Below are positions 24,675 to 40,400 of a stretch of DNA of 64,000 bases, piece after piece. The DNA lies in the NCBI RefSeq assembly GCF_027596085.1, contig NC_072462.1, positions 22,171,112-22,235,111 of the forward strand, in the 5' to 3' direction. Origin of the DNA: Anoplopoma fimbria. Taxonomy: Eukaryota; Chordata; Actinopteri; Perciformes; Anoplopomatidae. Position 1 is the stretch's first letter. Every line of letters starts with the position of its first letter. Both the position numbers and the translations under genes were made by a program. The notes below the pieces were generated by a model. That model did not search any database. It was not told the origin of the DNA and saw only the letters and a list, made by a program, of their open reading frames with translations.

Positions 24675-27600
24675 TCTTCTGTCACCCTTCCTGCCCTTGG
24701 GGGCAGAGCAGCCCATTTTGGGAAGAGAATGGGATACAGAGAAATGGCAGAGATAAAGGGGAGCGCAGAGGGAGGGTGTGTCATGAATTATTTATGTCCT
24801 CCTCCGTTTGGATTGTGGTGCGCTTGGTGTTTAACAGTACACACTGTGTGTACGTGTGTGTACTGAAATGTGGAATGAGCTTTTCCTCTTGCTTCAAAGA
24901 TAACGCTAATGTGATAAACAGCGTGGTATTTATTTTGTTTATTTTTGTTTATTTCCTACAAAGTTTTTGCACACCAAAGTCTTATAGACTGATGATGTTT
25001 TATATCTGGGACCATTTCATCAAAGAATAAGTATAACAAGACAAAAAAAATTGACAATAATGACTCTACCAGCTTTCACTTGACAGCTTTCAATACCCTG
25101 AACACATTTAAGTCTATATCAAAATAAGTGTTTAAGTTCGATATCAAGCTCTGCTTTTATGTTTATTTTTTACTCACATGTCCTATGAATATTTTTAATT
25201 TTTAGCCTGACTTGGATGTTTGTTTATACTGACCATTTGGAACCCTGCAGACAATCTATATGTTTTTATTTTCTACATCATAATACAAGGCTTGTATCCA
25301 TGCACCATTCAGACCACAGCCCATACAGTAGTAGGCCAACTGGGAGGCGGTCGTGTTCTTGTTTGTGCCCGTTTGTTGGCGCAGTCTGAGTAATCTAAAC
25401 CTTATTTAAGGCTTCATTTTCAATTCCCTGTTTGACATTTGATCTAACTGTTCTAATTAAATGTTACAGTTACTTATGTTGTTGTAAAAACGACATGTTC
25501 TTATCATCTAGGTTTAATATAAGAAAGATGAAACAGAAAGGAGGGAAAACTTCCATTGTGAACTTGATATCAGAATAAGAAATATTATAACACTCTAGTA
25601 ATATAGACATATACAGTATCTATAATGCAACATATCTTCAGTTTCAGCTTCAGAACCTTGTTTGTGTTTCAACAGGTGTAACTGCCTGCTAGCTTATCTT
25701 GAAGATAACAGCACAATGTTGACACCAAGCACAGTAACACTCTACACAAGTGGAATTAACCAATGCTTCGCTTATTTAATACATTTAAAAGGGATTACAG
25801 TATTTTATTTTATTACAGTAATTATAGTGTTTTTCAGATGGTATACATTCTTGTTTGTAAAAAAAATTGACAATCTTTATCTGTATCTTTGTCTATATGT
25901 TGTCTATATGTTGCTTTTAGACAATTTATTTACATATTATTCACTTATATTATTGAATTATTAAAACTGATGTATTAACCATGCATGGCACATTTCACCT
26001 TCAGGCGGTATCGGCAGCCAATACAAATATGGAAGACTACCCTCACAACAAAAGCTCCTGTAATCTCTCGTTTCCGCGGGGCGAACAGGGCGTCAGTGCA
26101 GCAGGGCAAAATGCTACCCAGAGATTGGGTGCATGTCCGACCTTCGGATCAGACACTGCCGACCACGTCTCACCTCAGAGAGGCGGCATGTGGAGAGGCA
26201 AGCTGAAGCGTGACTACACTGCTGCTCGGACTGATTGAGGCTTTAACTCCTCGCTACACGGCTGCTAAAAACCTGCTGCTGCCTTTGTGAGATTAAGCCT
26301 GTTGCAGATTTCCCATAAACCAAATGAGGCGAAAGGCAGGAAGCTTCAGTCACGTCATACAGTGTTGTTATGAGAGGCAGCTTCTGACATTTCAGGGCTC
26401 TCAGAGAACAGGGATGAAACAGTTTGTTTCACATATAGGATGTAAGCTGAGAATCTGCACAGTCACATGAAGGTGATGTGCTTTGCTGTTAAAGGACAGT
26501 TAATGTTTAGACCAGTTGTCCTTATATTCTAGGCAATCATTGGTTTCCACTCAATGTACAACACATTAGATAGTCATCAAGTTTCCTCATAGTGTGCACA
26601 AATATAAATGAAGATAATTTACAGCTGACTGGAAAGTTAGAAAAGTGTCTGCTACTTGAACTTGTGTTTTGCACCAAATGGGCAAAACGTGGTGTGATTC
26701 TAAGAATCATAGAATAAAAAATGTAAAGCCTGAACATTATGCTCATTTATCCACCATGCTTTTATGATAACAACCAGCAGATAAAGCTAATAGAAGCATC
26801 ATGCTTTTACTGTCATTACCTTTGTCGACAATAGACAACGTGCTGTTGAAGTACTGCTCCTCCAGAATCCATGAGGCGTCGTTCATTTTGTTGGATATCC
26901 CACATGATCCCTGACAGTACACCTTGATGGCTGTGGAAAGAGGAGAAAAAAGGAGTCAATCTCCTGTCTGAATGTTTACCGCTGTTGTTTTGTCAGATTT
27001 ATTTGTCACAGTCTCCTGTAGTGACGTGTTGAACTGAATCCTTTGTTATTTCTGATTCTTGAGTAGTTAACCTAAAAACACTTCTATTAAAATCATCATT
27101 CACACAAAATTTGTCTCATGTGAGTGTGTCAGTTTTAAGCACCACCAACACAATATATACTGATTAGCATGAGAATGATTCATAAGGGGGGACCCTCACT
27201 TAATCATAATGGGCCTTAACCAAACCCTATCAACTACAAACAGCTGAGTGGTCCTACGGTGGTGTTTATCAACTCTGTAAGTCAACTCAGGGTTTTCCCT
27301 ACCCGGCTATGAAGACTGTTGCAACATGTGAGTCTACTGGCAGCAGAGCGGCATACTTTAGAAACAAAGAGCTAACTCTAGGCTCATTACGTAGGTGCCA
27401 ATCCAGTTTTTCCAGGCTCGATACTGATAACGATACCTGGGCTTGGTCCAAGTGTTTACTTAATAAACTATATGCCTCACAGAGTGGAAGATACTGGGAT
27501 CATTCTGGAACATTGCTTTCTTAACATCGTAAAACAAAATATAACAAATACATACATAGATATACATTTATTGAATCGTTATTTATCATCAAATTAATAA

Positions 27601-29184
27601 CACCAGCAACTTGACAAACAACGCTGGTGTTGCAGCTGAAAGAATAAGGCTAAAATATTGTCTTGCATGCCATAAGAATATATATATGCAACACATTCAT
27701 TTAAGGGACTCACACATTACTAGTCGTTCTATTGTGCTCTAAATGGGGAAGTGATATTTGGCTATAAGCCTATTTATTCACACATTCACACAGAAGCCAA
27801 CTGTCCTTTCTGCATTTGGCAAACTTGGTTTAAACTGTTGTTTTTCAGCCTGGATTACCGAGCCAAACTTTTTAGTGCTTGCATATCCGGCACAGGTTAT
27901 GTGGGCAGCCGAAGTTACCATGGCGATCTACCCCGATAAGAAGTGAATCATCGTCATGGGACTTAAAACCCTTGTTTGACCCTGAAGTTACCTCGCTAAC
28001 CCAAAATCTTGCTTCGTATGAGAGCACCCAGCTCTGCAGTGTGTTCACACATCCTCTCTCTCTCTCTCTCTCTCTCTTTCTCTGTTTAACCCCTCCTCTC
28101 TTTATCCCTCTTGTCTTTCTGTTGATCTGTCTGTGAGGAAATTAAATCTCTCTGATAATGCACATACACACACACACACACACACACTTGCACGCACACA
28201 AACAAACAATTGTTACAGAAGTGAGAGGATTAAACAGTCCCCGCTTCAGTATTATCTCAGTATTCTGATAAGCAGACAGACAGTCAGACAGATGTGTCTA
28301 AGTATCATTAGAAATGTTTAAGTGGCCTGAATATGACATCTGAATGTCTCTCCTTCCATTCTTGTTTACCAGCTGTAATATATTTTAACCATGGTACCCA
28401 TTTCAGTTTAGCGTGTTAGAATGCAAAAGTTGTCAACTTAGTACATAAAACAAAACACAAAGTACAGCTGAGGCTGATGGTATGTCATTACTTTTGCAGG
28501 TATTTGGACATAGAGCAAAGTATTGGACAAATCAGAATTTGGAAGTGGTGCAAGATGAAAAGTCCTTCAAATTCATCCCGAGGAGGAAATGTATTTCATG
28601 GCACTCCACCCAATATTTGTAAAGACATTTTATTGAAAAACTGAAAAATGTGAACCTGCTGGTGGCGATAGAAGAAAAGTTAGGGGATCACTAAAGTCAG
28701 TAGGATGTATCCTCCGGTCACCATGGATATCTGTCCAAACTTTGCTGGCGATGCATCCAACAGTTGTTGAGAAACACCCAAAATGTCAACCTGCTGTTTG
28801 AGCTGATTGTGAAGTTATTTCAGTCTGGACCAAAGTGGAGTCCTCCCTGGAGCTACAATCTGTTACTCGCAGCCCTACATTAAAGGGTTGCAAACATCTC
28901 GTTCATCCTATATTCGGATAGCTCACTAGGCAATGATCCCTGCAATGGTCTATTACAAACAGTGACATGAGGGATAGCTCCCTCATGAAAGTGTTCCAAA
29001 ATGTCTACCTGATGTCGTCATTTTTCCAAACCTGCTTGACAGTATTTGATACGCAATCCTGGTATGATAAGAACATTTGCAGTCAGAAACCCTTCTGATG
29101 TAAAAAAACAACATGCCTCAGACTATTGTGTTTGAACAATCACAGGATTGCACATTAACGCAGGATCCTGTGCTGGCATCACAG

Positions 29185-29276
<92 letters not shown>

Positions 29277-29731
29277 CTCACTCACTCACTCACTCACTCT
29301 CAAAGTGGCAGATGGCTGGGCTCTCCACACCGGCACGACTCTTGGCACAGTTTGGTGGAAGAGGGCGGAACCTCGGCCGGTAAAAACAAAAAACGAAAAT
29401 GCAGCTCACAAAACACGAACCATAGCGGTGCCCTTCAGCCATGCAGACTAACGCACATTTATCTGGTCATTAACTAAACCATGCAATCTGCTCCTGCAGC
29501 CATCTGCTTTATTCATAAAGGAGAATAATACCTTTATACTCCACATTAACACACACCGTGAGCTTTTTTCGAGTCCTCACACTTCACAGAGGCAACAGAG
29601 AGAGAGGTGTAAAGTAGACAAATGTGATGGAAAAGGGAGCCATTACTGATATTGTTTACAGCTGTCCGTTGTAGAAAAGTGAAGAGCTTAGCCCGTGAAA
29701 GGTCAGCACAGGGGTAATCTGTTAAAACCCC

Positions 29732-29764
<33 letters not shown>

Positions 29765-31919
29765 CAGAGCGGCTGCAGCACAGCTGAATAGTGAATAGTT
29801 GTGTCATAAAAGATGGGCTGCTTTGGCAGATAGACTGGCTGTCTGCGGCTGAATAATGGGCCGACCTCTACACAGACGCATGGAGCCAGATGGACAGGGA
29901 GTACTAATGATGTGTCTGATGAGGCGCACATCTAGACATTAAAATGATGTGTCCTCCTGTTTCACCACAGGGCAGTAGAAGTCCGAAACCTAAACTTGGA
30001 CTTGAGTCTTTTGCCTGGTTCTAGTTTAACCTCATGAGGTTTTTTTCATGTTGGCAGAGATCAACTCTGTTCTTATTCCTGTGTGAACATGCAAGACTCT
30101 CCCTTTGTCCCTCAAGGGCAAACAATTATGGATACCTTAGTGAGAATAACTTACATAGTTACAAATGTATGTCCATCAACTTCTAATGGTATGTGAATAA
30201 AAGGCTTGTGCTTGTGAAAGCGCGAAATGTAGGCATGTTTGACGTCCTGCGCTTGACTGTCGTCCATCGGTACATGCATGCTACCCTCTGCCCGGTGATA
30301 CGGTTGGCGGGTTTAGTTCGGTGGAGAAAAAAAATAGTTCCTACATGAAACTGCTCACGACAAAGTCATGGATTATGTGGATATTGCGGGTAATTTTTTT
30401 CCAAAGCATTTTTTGGGCGTTTTGTACCAAAACAAACAGAGTGACGTATAGTCCCATTATGTTGTAAAAAAGGCAGACATCTCTACGGCCGATCTCTCCA
30501 ACACTCAGCTACTCAGCTACAAAACTATCCAGACTGATATGAGGGGGCAAGCTCAAAAACATCAAAAGTACTAAACCTTTAAATATAATATTATAACAAT
30601 ATGACTAAGTTATGGCAGCATTCAGTAATGAAAGATTGTTTGGGCAAAGCGGCAACAATGTGGTTCATGATTGGCTGTACCACTAAAATCAGTTTTACTT
30701 GCCCCAAATCAATTTGGGCATGAAATAGTCCTTCAAGTTCCAGATTCATGCTATAATTGTTGCTTCAGTGCTCAAGTAGTCCATAAATAATGCAAGGCAA
30801 ACTCAATTTACAAGATTTGGTTTGGTTATTTTGTTGAAGCTAACAGTTTCCAACTCATGTACACACCAGCAGCTATGGATCACACCTTGCTGCAGCCAGC
30901 ACAGGAGTCCTTGCCAGGAGCCAGCTCTCCACAGAAAAAAAAACACAGCCTTAGTGAGACTGACACTCGGTAGTAAGAGGGAAGCCAGCAGCACAGCTCT
31001 GACTCAGCAGCTGCCTGGATTTGTTGCCAACACACTGGAGTCTGTCCAGGTCTTCTCCACGGTTCAGAGTGTCTGTAGCCGCCTATATCCTGGTGCTACT
31101 ACTCTTTAGATTTTACGAACTAGACTGTGTGGGCAGACAGGTCCAAGAGAGAAGATGTAATCCATGGCGTTTCAAGATCTGGCTGCCTGAACATGAATGC
31201 TGTATTATATTGTATCAAATGGTTCTGTGATGTGGGTTAGAACAGGTCGCTGGTGGGTCATGGAAGATGTGGGTAGGATTTAAAGGTGTGGTTCTGATGA
31301 GTATGCGGGAAGGAGAGGTTATCTGTTTTGTGCCACTGTGTATGTGTACAGTAATCCTGTTTGTAGTGCACTTGGGTGGCCAAACGTCTCAGAGGGGATG
31401 ATGAGGTCAGACTTAAGATGTCGTAAAAATGAGAAACAGACTATACAGAGGATACTCATGCTGATATAATACCTGACTGTGGCCCTGAGTCCGATGCCAA
31501 AATGCTACTTACTGAAATAAATACACTTATTTTCCTCTGGCTAGCAAAAGAAGCCAAACTTCTTAACAAATGCAAAATATTGTCTCAAGGCCAGCAGACA
31601 GTGGAACATTTTGAATAAATCAAGTATTATATAATCAAAGAATAAGTAGAGAAAATTGAGAACCGGGCAGACATTCATCACTACATTTTGGTCAGAACCA
31701 GTAAAAGGATAGGTTCGATGAATCCTATATTTACCATGGCCAATTACCATGTTAAACCATGTTTTTTTTATTAGTTTGTTGTCAGTTTAACCCGTGTTTA
31801 GGTCAGTTTCAACAGCAAGAGCTGGCTTAACTGTTAGCAAGTACTGTTGCCATACAGTCTAGTATGGTCGTTTAACTTGGCATCCTCCCTATGCCTACAA
31901 AAATATCCTAAAGAGATCC

Positions 31920-31974
<55 letters not shown>

Positions 31975-34900
31975 AATTTCTCCCCGATGAAGTCATTTGT
32001 GCCACACATTCTCTTCCTCCTCCCCCTGTGCAGTTATTTTGTCCTTCAGGGCATTCTTTTCCTGAAAATATGTACCATTTACGCAATACTGTTGTTTGCT
32101 CGGTCATCCGATTTTCTAAACAAAGAGCAGCTTCACTTCGTGATCAAGTGTCTTTACCAAGAATTATGTTTGCACTCTGGCACGCCTAACAATGCTGAAC
32201 ATTGAGTGAGAGAAAATGACTTCTGCAACAACTGTTGAAGTTTTCCAAGATTAAAAAGGCAGAACTGAGTGGGATAAAACCATTAAGTCAGAGCTTGCTG
32301 CTTGTTGCATCAGGACATTGGAAAATTAGTCAGCCTTGGGGGGTTGATGGGGAGGCGTGCAGGGAAGCTGGTCTGATAATGTCAGTTCCTTATTTACACT
32401 GAGTCCAGTTTCAGCTAATGGCCCCGGAGCACAAAAGAGCCTCAGTTTGTTTAAGGTCTGAACTTTACAGGGAACAAAGCGGAATGAGGAAACCCCCGAC
32501 CTCTCAGACACAACACACCAGAGAAGAACCCCGACCACTGTGGGCAGGAGTGCAAATGAGAGTAGAAAAGGCTGTTTGACATAGCTTAAATTGATCGGCA
32601 TTCACATGCACTAAAAGGCTCCTCGGACGTCACGTCTACATTCCAGCATAATGAGCCACGGAAACTCCCAAAGCAATGTCTGTGTGATAAGACTGGATGG
32701 GTTTAAAAGAAACTCCTGTAGAATGTAGAAGACCTGCATGGGGATGCAGCAGCTCAGTTGGCCTTAGACATCATTTGGAGGGACGATGATGGAAAAACTT
32801 TAATTAATTAGCCTGACAGGTTTTTTATAAGTGAGGGGTCCACATTTCAAAACGGGGTGCTCCTAAACACGCAGTAGCTCTCACAATGATGGCCTTAAAG
32901 AAGGCACTTAATTTAAGGTTACAAAAAATGTGCATGTATCTGTCAGACTCTGCTTGTGCAGTGCTAAAGGACTGTGCTTGGTTTATTCATAGAGAGAGTC
33001 CAGCAGAATGATACTGCACAACCATGAATGATAATTATGTTTTGCCATGTCTCCGCAAGACTCATTTCAGCAGCGAGGTCAGAACTCAAACGGGAGTTTT
33101 GAGAGAATCATTTTTTCTTGTGGCATTAACAAAAGCCGTGAAGGACAGGGAACAAAATGCACCAGGAACTGCTGACCCTATGTTCCCTGAATGTTTCTCA
33201 AACCTTTTGTCAAGAAAATATTCTAGTATATCTTTTCCACAAACCCGAGAGGTCACAGCCTTCACTTTGTACAGTACAGCCGAGTAATCCGATGATACCT
33301 TTACTACCTTCATTAAATCTTTAGGCGCTGCAAACAATTAGTCCTCTCTTTTCCAACATCTCTCTCTCCCTTGTCTCCTTTCCAATGCTTCTCAGTGAGA
33401 CATGTCGAGCGCAGCCACCTGATCTCATGATCTGTTACTCCTGGATGTAAGGGAATCCCCCTGCAGCAGAACAGAGCCCGGGCTGTTTCGTTCAGACATG
33501 TGCTGAGTTACCTCTCTGTTTGATCAGTAACACTTACACTAGACGCTTCAGCGACAGAAAGAGAAAATGAATGCACGGCTTCATGCCCTCGTTCACAGCT
33601 TTTCAAGTGTCAACTAAGAAGCAACGGGGACAAAATTCAGGAACTACACTTAGAGTCTAAACGTTAATTTAGTGCATTTGTGCATGAAGACTGAAGAAGC
33701 ATGAAGACGAGGCCAATCAGATCCAATAGACAGTTTGAGACGGCCTTTTGCATGATTTGACAAATCAGGCCATGTTGTTCTTTGTAACTTACTGTTGTGC
33801 AACTGTTTGAATTGATGTTAAAAATGAGACTTACAGAATGAAAATAGCAGGGTTGAGAAGACAATACAAATACACATATGCATCTGTTTTGAAACACACA
33901 CAAGGGTCTCTCTTTCTAGCTCTCTCTCTCTAAAACACATTGTCAAAAGAACCCTTAAAAACGATTATTCGAATCCCAAAATTGAAAAGCGATTGATAAC
34001 AAACGTATATCCCAGTAGTTGAATATTCATCACAAACATCTCTAAATTGGTCCAAAGTTAATATTCAAGTTTTTAATTATTTGGTAATTCATTGTTATCA
34101 TATATATGTCAATCAACTGAGAACATTGTGCTGGTTATTTATAATAAAAATAAAATGCGCATTGGAACAATGAAAAAAATAAGTAGTGTCTGTTTCCGAC
34201 TGGGAAATTGGCTACACAACTGCTGTCCTCTCCAGTCACATTAAATACTTCTTCCTATCCCTAATATTATTCTACATTACATAATTATTGCAGTCTGAAT
34301 GAAGTCTGAATAAATTATATCAGTGTTACTGCTTGGGTTTGACCTGGCAACTGTTCTTAATAATTCAAACCTCATTACAATAGTTCCTCTCTGGAAAGTA
34401 TTTCAGTAAGGAGCTCGTCAGGCGGCTTGTAATGATCCTTTTTTTTTTTTTTTATCAACAATTAATCAAAAGACTGTATGTAATATACCTCAGTTACCCT
34501 GGTCGAACTGTTTGGAAAGTTCTAGATCTTATAAAAAAGGTTTCAGCAATCAAACGGGTACATACGTCTGTTGCAATAGTACACTGCGTACTTGGCTACA
34601 CAACATCATTTGCTGTGTCACACCTGTAAGTTTGACATTGTGCAGACTGGTGACAAATTAAAGGATCAATCTTAATAAACGAGTGGAGTACAGTAATGCA
34701 GATTGTGCCATAGAGGACATGGGGGGTCACTGAATGTATTCTTGATATGAATCATAAGCTTTGGACTTCACAATCACCATCGCTCAACCAGCACTCACCT
34801 CCACCATCATCAAAACACCAAAGAAGAATGGTGTTCCAGGAGAGATAATGTATGACTGTTACTTCAATCACACATCCTGCTGGGAAACTACTCTGTCCAC

Positions 34901-36633
34901 ATTCAATTATGGACCAGCCCGTGTATAGAACACTCACCTCCTCTATGGCTGCTGACAAGCTTTGCACAATTCGGTGAGTTAATGATGTTTGTGCTTGCGT
35001 GTGTTTGAGTTTAGGGTGCATACACATCTGCATGTACAGCATACACACAAATCCCCGGGTATGTTTGCATGCATGTGAAAGAGGCTTATCCGTGCAGAAG
35101 TTACATCACAGAAACAACCGGCCTACGTGTAATCTGCCCTCTGCACACTCGCTCCCACGTTACCCATCCCAGCACGAAGTTTCCACATTTTACGGCGTTC
35201 AAATCCAGACGGACATCATAACCGGAGGAGAAACACACACCGTACATTATGACCTGCTTTTTATTATACCACATGGAGCAAAAGAGGAGTGAATCATCTC
35301 ATTCTCCAGATACTTCTTCTATTTCCTTGTCCTGATAGTTGTTTAAGGTTTTGCTTGAGAATGAAACACTGTAAAATCTGCCTCTCCGCCAGCTTAAAAT
35401 CACTTTTAATGGTATCTATGTCGGCTGAGCCCTACATTTAAGGAACTGGATTCTTCCTTGTGGTAATCAGCGATGTCCCTAGTTGCCTGATCTTATTGTA
35501 GTGGTATCAGGTACAAAGCAGCTTGTTTCAGGACCTGTCCTGAATCAATGTGCACCTTTATAAACAACAATTTGAGATCAAAATGTTGAGATCAGGATGA
35601 AAACTGAGACAAAAAAAACAATCAAAACTGGGAGTAATCATGACAGTTAAGATCACCAGATCAATTAGGAATCATTGAGCTTTAACTCTCTTTGCATCCA
35701 TATGCGTTATATTTTGAATGTGTTCAATCATGTGATTTAATATGGGTCTCTACGCTTTCAGTAAAGATATATTTACTCTGGTGAAAACTACAGTCACCAG
35801 CTTTGAAAGTGTGATTAGTCATTCAGTATGAGTGGATACCCAACAGCAACCTTTAAACCCCTGCACACTCCCTCTCGATGTAACCGTCACAACTAAATCA
35901 AAGCTGACTTTATGATGAGGGTGTGTTCCAACTGCTAGTTATGTTATTAGTGACGTTTAGGAACACATGAACCATTATCATGAGCTAAACTTAAAGTTTA
36001 CACGGTATGTTAGGAACATATACTAGCCATGGATTTTCAAGTGTCATGAGGGACCTTCTGTTTACAGGCGAAATAGGTTCAACAACAACAGCTGCCGATT
36101 GTCTTATAGAATACAATGGGCCTCAGGAAGCAATGTGAAGCCATCTTCCTCTTATTTCTGTTCTTATCCAAGATTTGTTCTCATTTTGTTTCTATTGCAG
36201 CCGCTACCCTACCTTCTTCAGGAGCCGTCGTAGTTGTTTAGAACGAACATTCGCGTGTCGTCACAAACACCTAGCAGCCAGTAGCTCCTAGCAGGACACT
36301 GATTGGTCCGTGCTCTGGCTTGCCGGACACAAATGCATTATTTGAGTTATCTACGCTGAAAATAAACAGCCTACCACACACCTGCAATTTATGTTAAGTA
36401 GGTTTTATAATTCAGTACAACTGGATAAGAGCAGATTTGGATTGTTAAGAGAAAAAAATAAGAAATGTTTAATCCAGATGAACTGAACGTTCTTAACAGA
36501 AAATTAAGATAAATTGTAGATAAAGCTGCATGAGGTCTGAAACTGTGTGATCTCCTATGAGCCAGTGCTAAAAAACTGACAAGGAAGAAGAGAGAAACAT
36601 ATTCAAAGTAATATGTATTGCTACTTTCTGCCT

Positions 36634-36731
<98 letters not shown>

Positions 36732-36979
36732 GTTCCATGACCGAAGAGCCTGCAACGAGCGTACATGCTGACCGACCATATCTTTAAAAATAGAAGCAGA
36801 AATAAAGAGAAGTTTGTAAACCAAACTAAGGTCCTTAATTGAACATGACAATAATTATCTTTTTTTTCTCTTTAGAATGATTAGTCATTTAAAAACATTG
36901 TTGCTGATGAATCATCTGCCAACTGACTAATCAATTAAACGTGTTAATAGTTTCAACCTTGACAATCATGTATATTGTG

Positions 36980-37035
<56 letters not shown>

Positions 37036-37392
37036 GGGTGGTTGTTGGCCACAGAACAGCTGGACACTAGAGTAAGTGGAGGTTATGTGCCTTACTAAAG
37101 GGCATCTTGATGAATAAGCTGTTCTGTTGATGCTCATCCCTGTGTTCTGTGAACCAACCAGACAACTTTCCAATCAACTTTCTTGTGAGACTACAGCTCT
37201 GTGAATGGGCCAAATACAAGCAGGTTACCCGCAATGGAGTTATTTTCAACTGTGACAAAAGACGAGCTTTGTTTGAAAATGTAGGTGAGGAGGGAGAGGT
37301 CGATGGAGGATTAACAGCATGTGGGGGGGAAGATAAAACGATGATTGAAACCTCTCATGGCTGCTCAAAAGCTGAACCAAACACACACACAA

Positions 37393-37491
<99 letters not shown>

Positions 37492-40400
37492 AAAATGGGC
37501 TATAAAAGACTTAATCTGTGTGTGCTGCAGTGAGTTAATCAATGTGATGTCTCACTTCACACCCACCAAAACTTCACAGCCCTTCAGCCCTCTTTCTAGT
37601 AAGTAGCACATAACGCTTCTCTGCTGTTTTAAAAAAATATGACATCTGTTTTCTTTTTAGGAATTTACAATCGTTCAAAAGCTGCAATAATATATTTTTT
37701 AACATTTTGAGAATAATCCACAACTGTCATAAAAAAAATATCTGGCTCTAGCTGCTTTATGTTCTACTTTTTTTGACCGTTGGTTGTTTGGTGCTGGGCA
37801 GGTAGTGAACAGTGTGTTCATGAGAGATTGTTTGCTAAAAACTGATGCTAATGTTGCTATTAATGAGAGCCCTGAGATGAATCACAAGAAATGTATCTTT
37901 AAAACTAAAACTATGACAGAAACAGGCTATAGGCTTCAGGGTTCATCTGCCAGCGAGGGACATGCTTTCACAGTTGTTATTATGAAAATATTGATCAATG
38001 TATCTTTAAATTACGGTTTGATTGAAATCATTCGTTCAGCATGTGGACCTGCATGACCACATCACGTAGCATTTCACAACACACCAGAACAACCACAGAC
38101 CAACTTCTTATCTCCCGGCTGATACAGAACACTTCTATCTTTAGTTTCTTTGTTGGAGCTAATCAACGTTTTGTTCCACTTCCACACAAAGAGTGACATC
38201 CTCTCTGCAAACTCGTTTTACAAAGCATAGGAAGTGGGACAGCATTTTAGAGAGAGGAAGAGGAGGAGTGATCCGCAGGGGGATGGAGGGGTGGGGTGGG
38301 GACAGAATCCTCTTATGATAGACCTAAATAACCAGCCGCTGGTTTAGGCTTGGTTGGTTATGGGGGTCAGAGGATAGTTATTATTAACATGACTAAGTCC
38401 ATGGGGGAGAGGGAGCAGCTGGTGCCAAGATTTCCAGCCGACTGCACCACTTCTATGTGCACATGGGGATCGATGCCACTCGCCCACACTGAAGGGAAGT
38501 AAAGACAATGGAGTCAGTGTTAATCTCACTGAGTAATCATAAGTCACGTTCTGCACAAAGGACACCAAAGTCAAGAGGGTTTGAAAAAAAAAAAACTCCA
38601 GCTCAAGATTATTATTATTAATGCCGTCATTATGAACCTTTATGGTTAGCAGGTCTCAAAGGAGAGTAAAAAAAGAAGGCAGAAACAAAGTACGATAAAT
38701 AATCGGATTAAGAAGTATTAATCACAACACAAAACTAAACAAAGTATGCCAGAAAGGCTTTCAAACCAAACGTTTAACAAAAACGAGGAGGAACTCCCAA
38801 GAAACATAAACAGACTTTATGCGTCCTCTTTTGTTTTTACTGTACCTTTTGAATTGAACAACCAAATTAAACGTTTTTAAATAAAATGTATTATCATTAC
38901 TATTATGAGTAGTGGTGACATAAGTGGTAAAACCACCAGTACTACCAGCAGTAGTAGCAGTTTGCAGAAGGAGTAGCAGGTTGACTAGCAGTAGTAGTTG
39001 GAGTAGTATTGGGAGAAGTAGTAGTATTACTTGTAGTAATGCTAGTATATACAGTAGTGGCAGAAGTAGTAGCACTTGCAGCGGAGGTTGCACCAGTAGT
39101 GTTGTCGTAGTGGTAGAAGTAGTAGTACTAATAGTCATCCAATAGCCACAGTAGTAGCAGCACATAGTACTAGTAGTGGTAGCAGTTGTCATAGTACTAG
39201 TATTAGTAGCAGAGGTAGTAGTAGGAAAATATCAGCTCTGGACAGATATGAAACAATAGATTTTTGACACATTATTCATCCTATTAACTATAATACTTAA
39301 AGGCTGATGTGTCCTCAGGATGACTCAGTGCAGCTCTGCTACTTTTCAGCCACATCTCTATTAGTCGCCCTCGGGGCAGTGATGTCATGAAACACTCAGG
39401 CCCATGAGTCTAGACGGTCACACAGGAACCCCAGCCTGCAGGGATGATCTTCATGAGCCAGATCAAACAGATATTCATACACTGTATTCATTGATTTAGT
39501 TTCCTTTGAGTGTTTGCCTTAAGGGAACCCAAACAGTGATAAACTAACCGCCAAACCGGCATTAATCCAGTTTGTGAACATCATCATTTTCATTCCTTAT
39601 TGTCTTTCTGCTTTGATCTAATCCTGCTTTTGTTGTGTACTTTAGAGGAGCATGCACTACACGCGTACATGCTACTGTACAGTGTTGCACAGTGTTAGGG
39701 GCCAATAAGCAAGCTCCAACTGGTTGATAACTAAGAATACATTTCTGTTGTTGCGTCATCCCACATCCCCACTGTCACTTCCTACAATAACATTCTGTAA
39801 CAATACCAGTCACAGTGAGAAAATGATGAGAAAGTTATCGACGCAACAGAATTGCAGACCTGTGTAGATAAAAGTTTTGCAAGTAACACAAAGGATTAGG
39901 TTGTTTTTTTTAGGTGACATTGCAGATTATTCAATGAGAACACTGCACAGTAAATGCTGTCTTTCCTAAATCAGGTTTGTTTTTTACTCAAGTGTCACAA
40001 AGACACTAGAGAGAGTTACAGAATTACTCCAGTGATTTAGCATTGCACTTACATAAAATTGGGAGACTTGCTAGAGTCATATGAAAAACAATAATGGTCA
40101 AAAATCTAAGTAACTGAGGCAGAACCGACACCCACTGATTATTGATCACAGACTCCATGTTGGTTTTCTTTTATAAGCTGCACTTAATAGACTCTATTGC
40201 TGCTGTGTGAACAGGTGCTGACTTGCCCAGAATGGAACAAACATGGCGATTTAACCTAGAGCCATGGAAAAATACAGAAAGTTGTTAATTTGAGTGGCAT
40301 TTTGACTGAAACAAGGAGTAACAGGATAGGTTAGACATTCTCTGACAATGCACAAAAGCTGTTGAATTAAAAATCTGTAACTTGAAAAAAGAGACTCTTA

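Noticed and set aside
25981..26240. Two overlapping frames in a GC-richer stretch of arrdc1 intron 2
   Set aside because: No splice-consistent structure, no family resemblance; probably repeat-derived.
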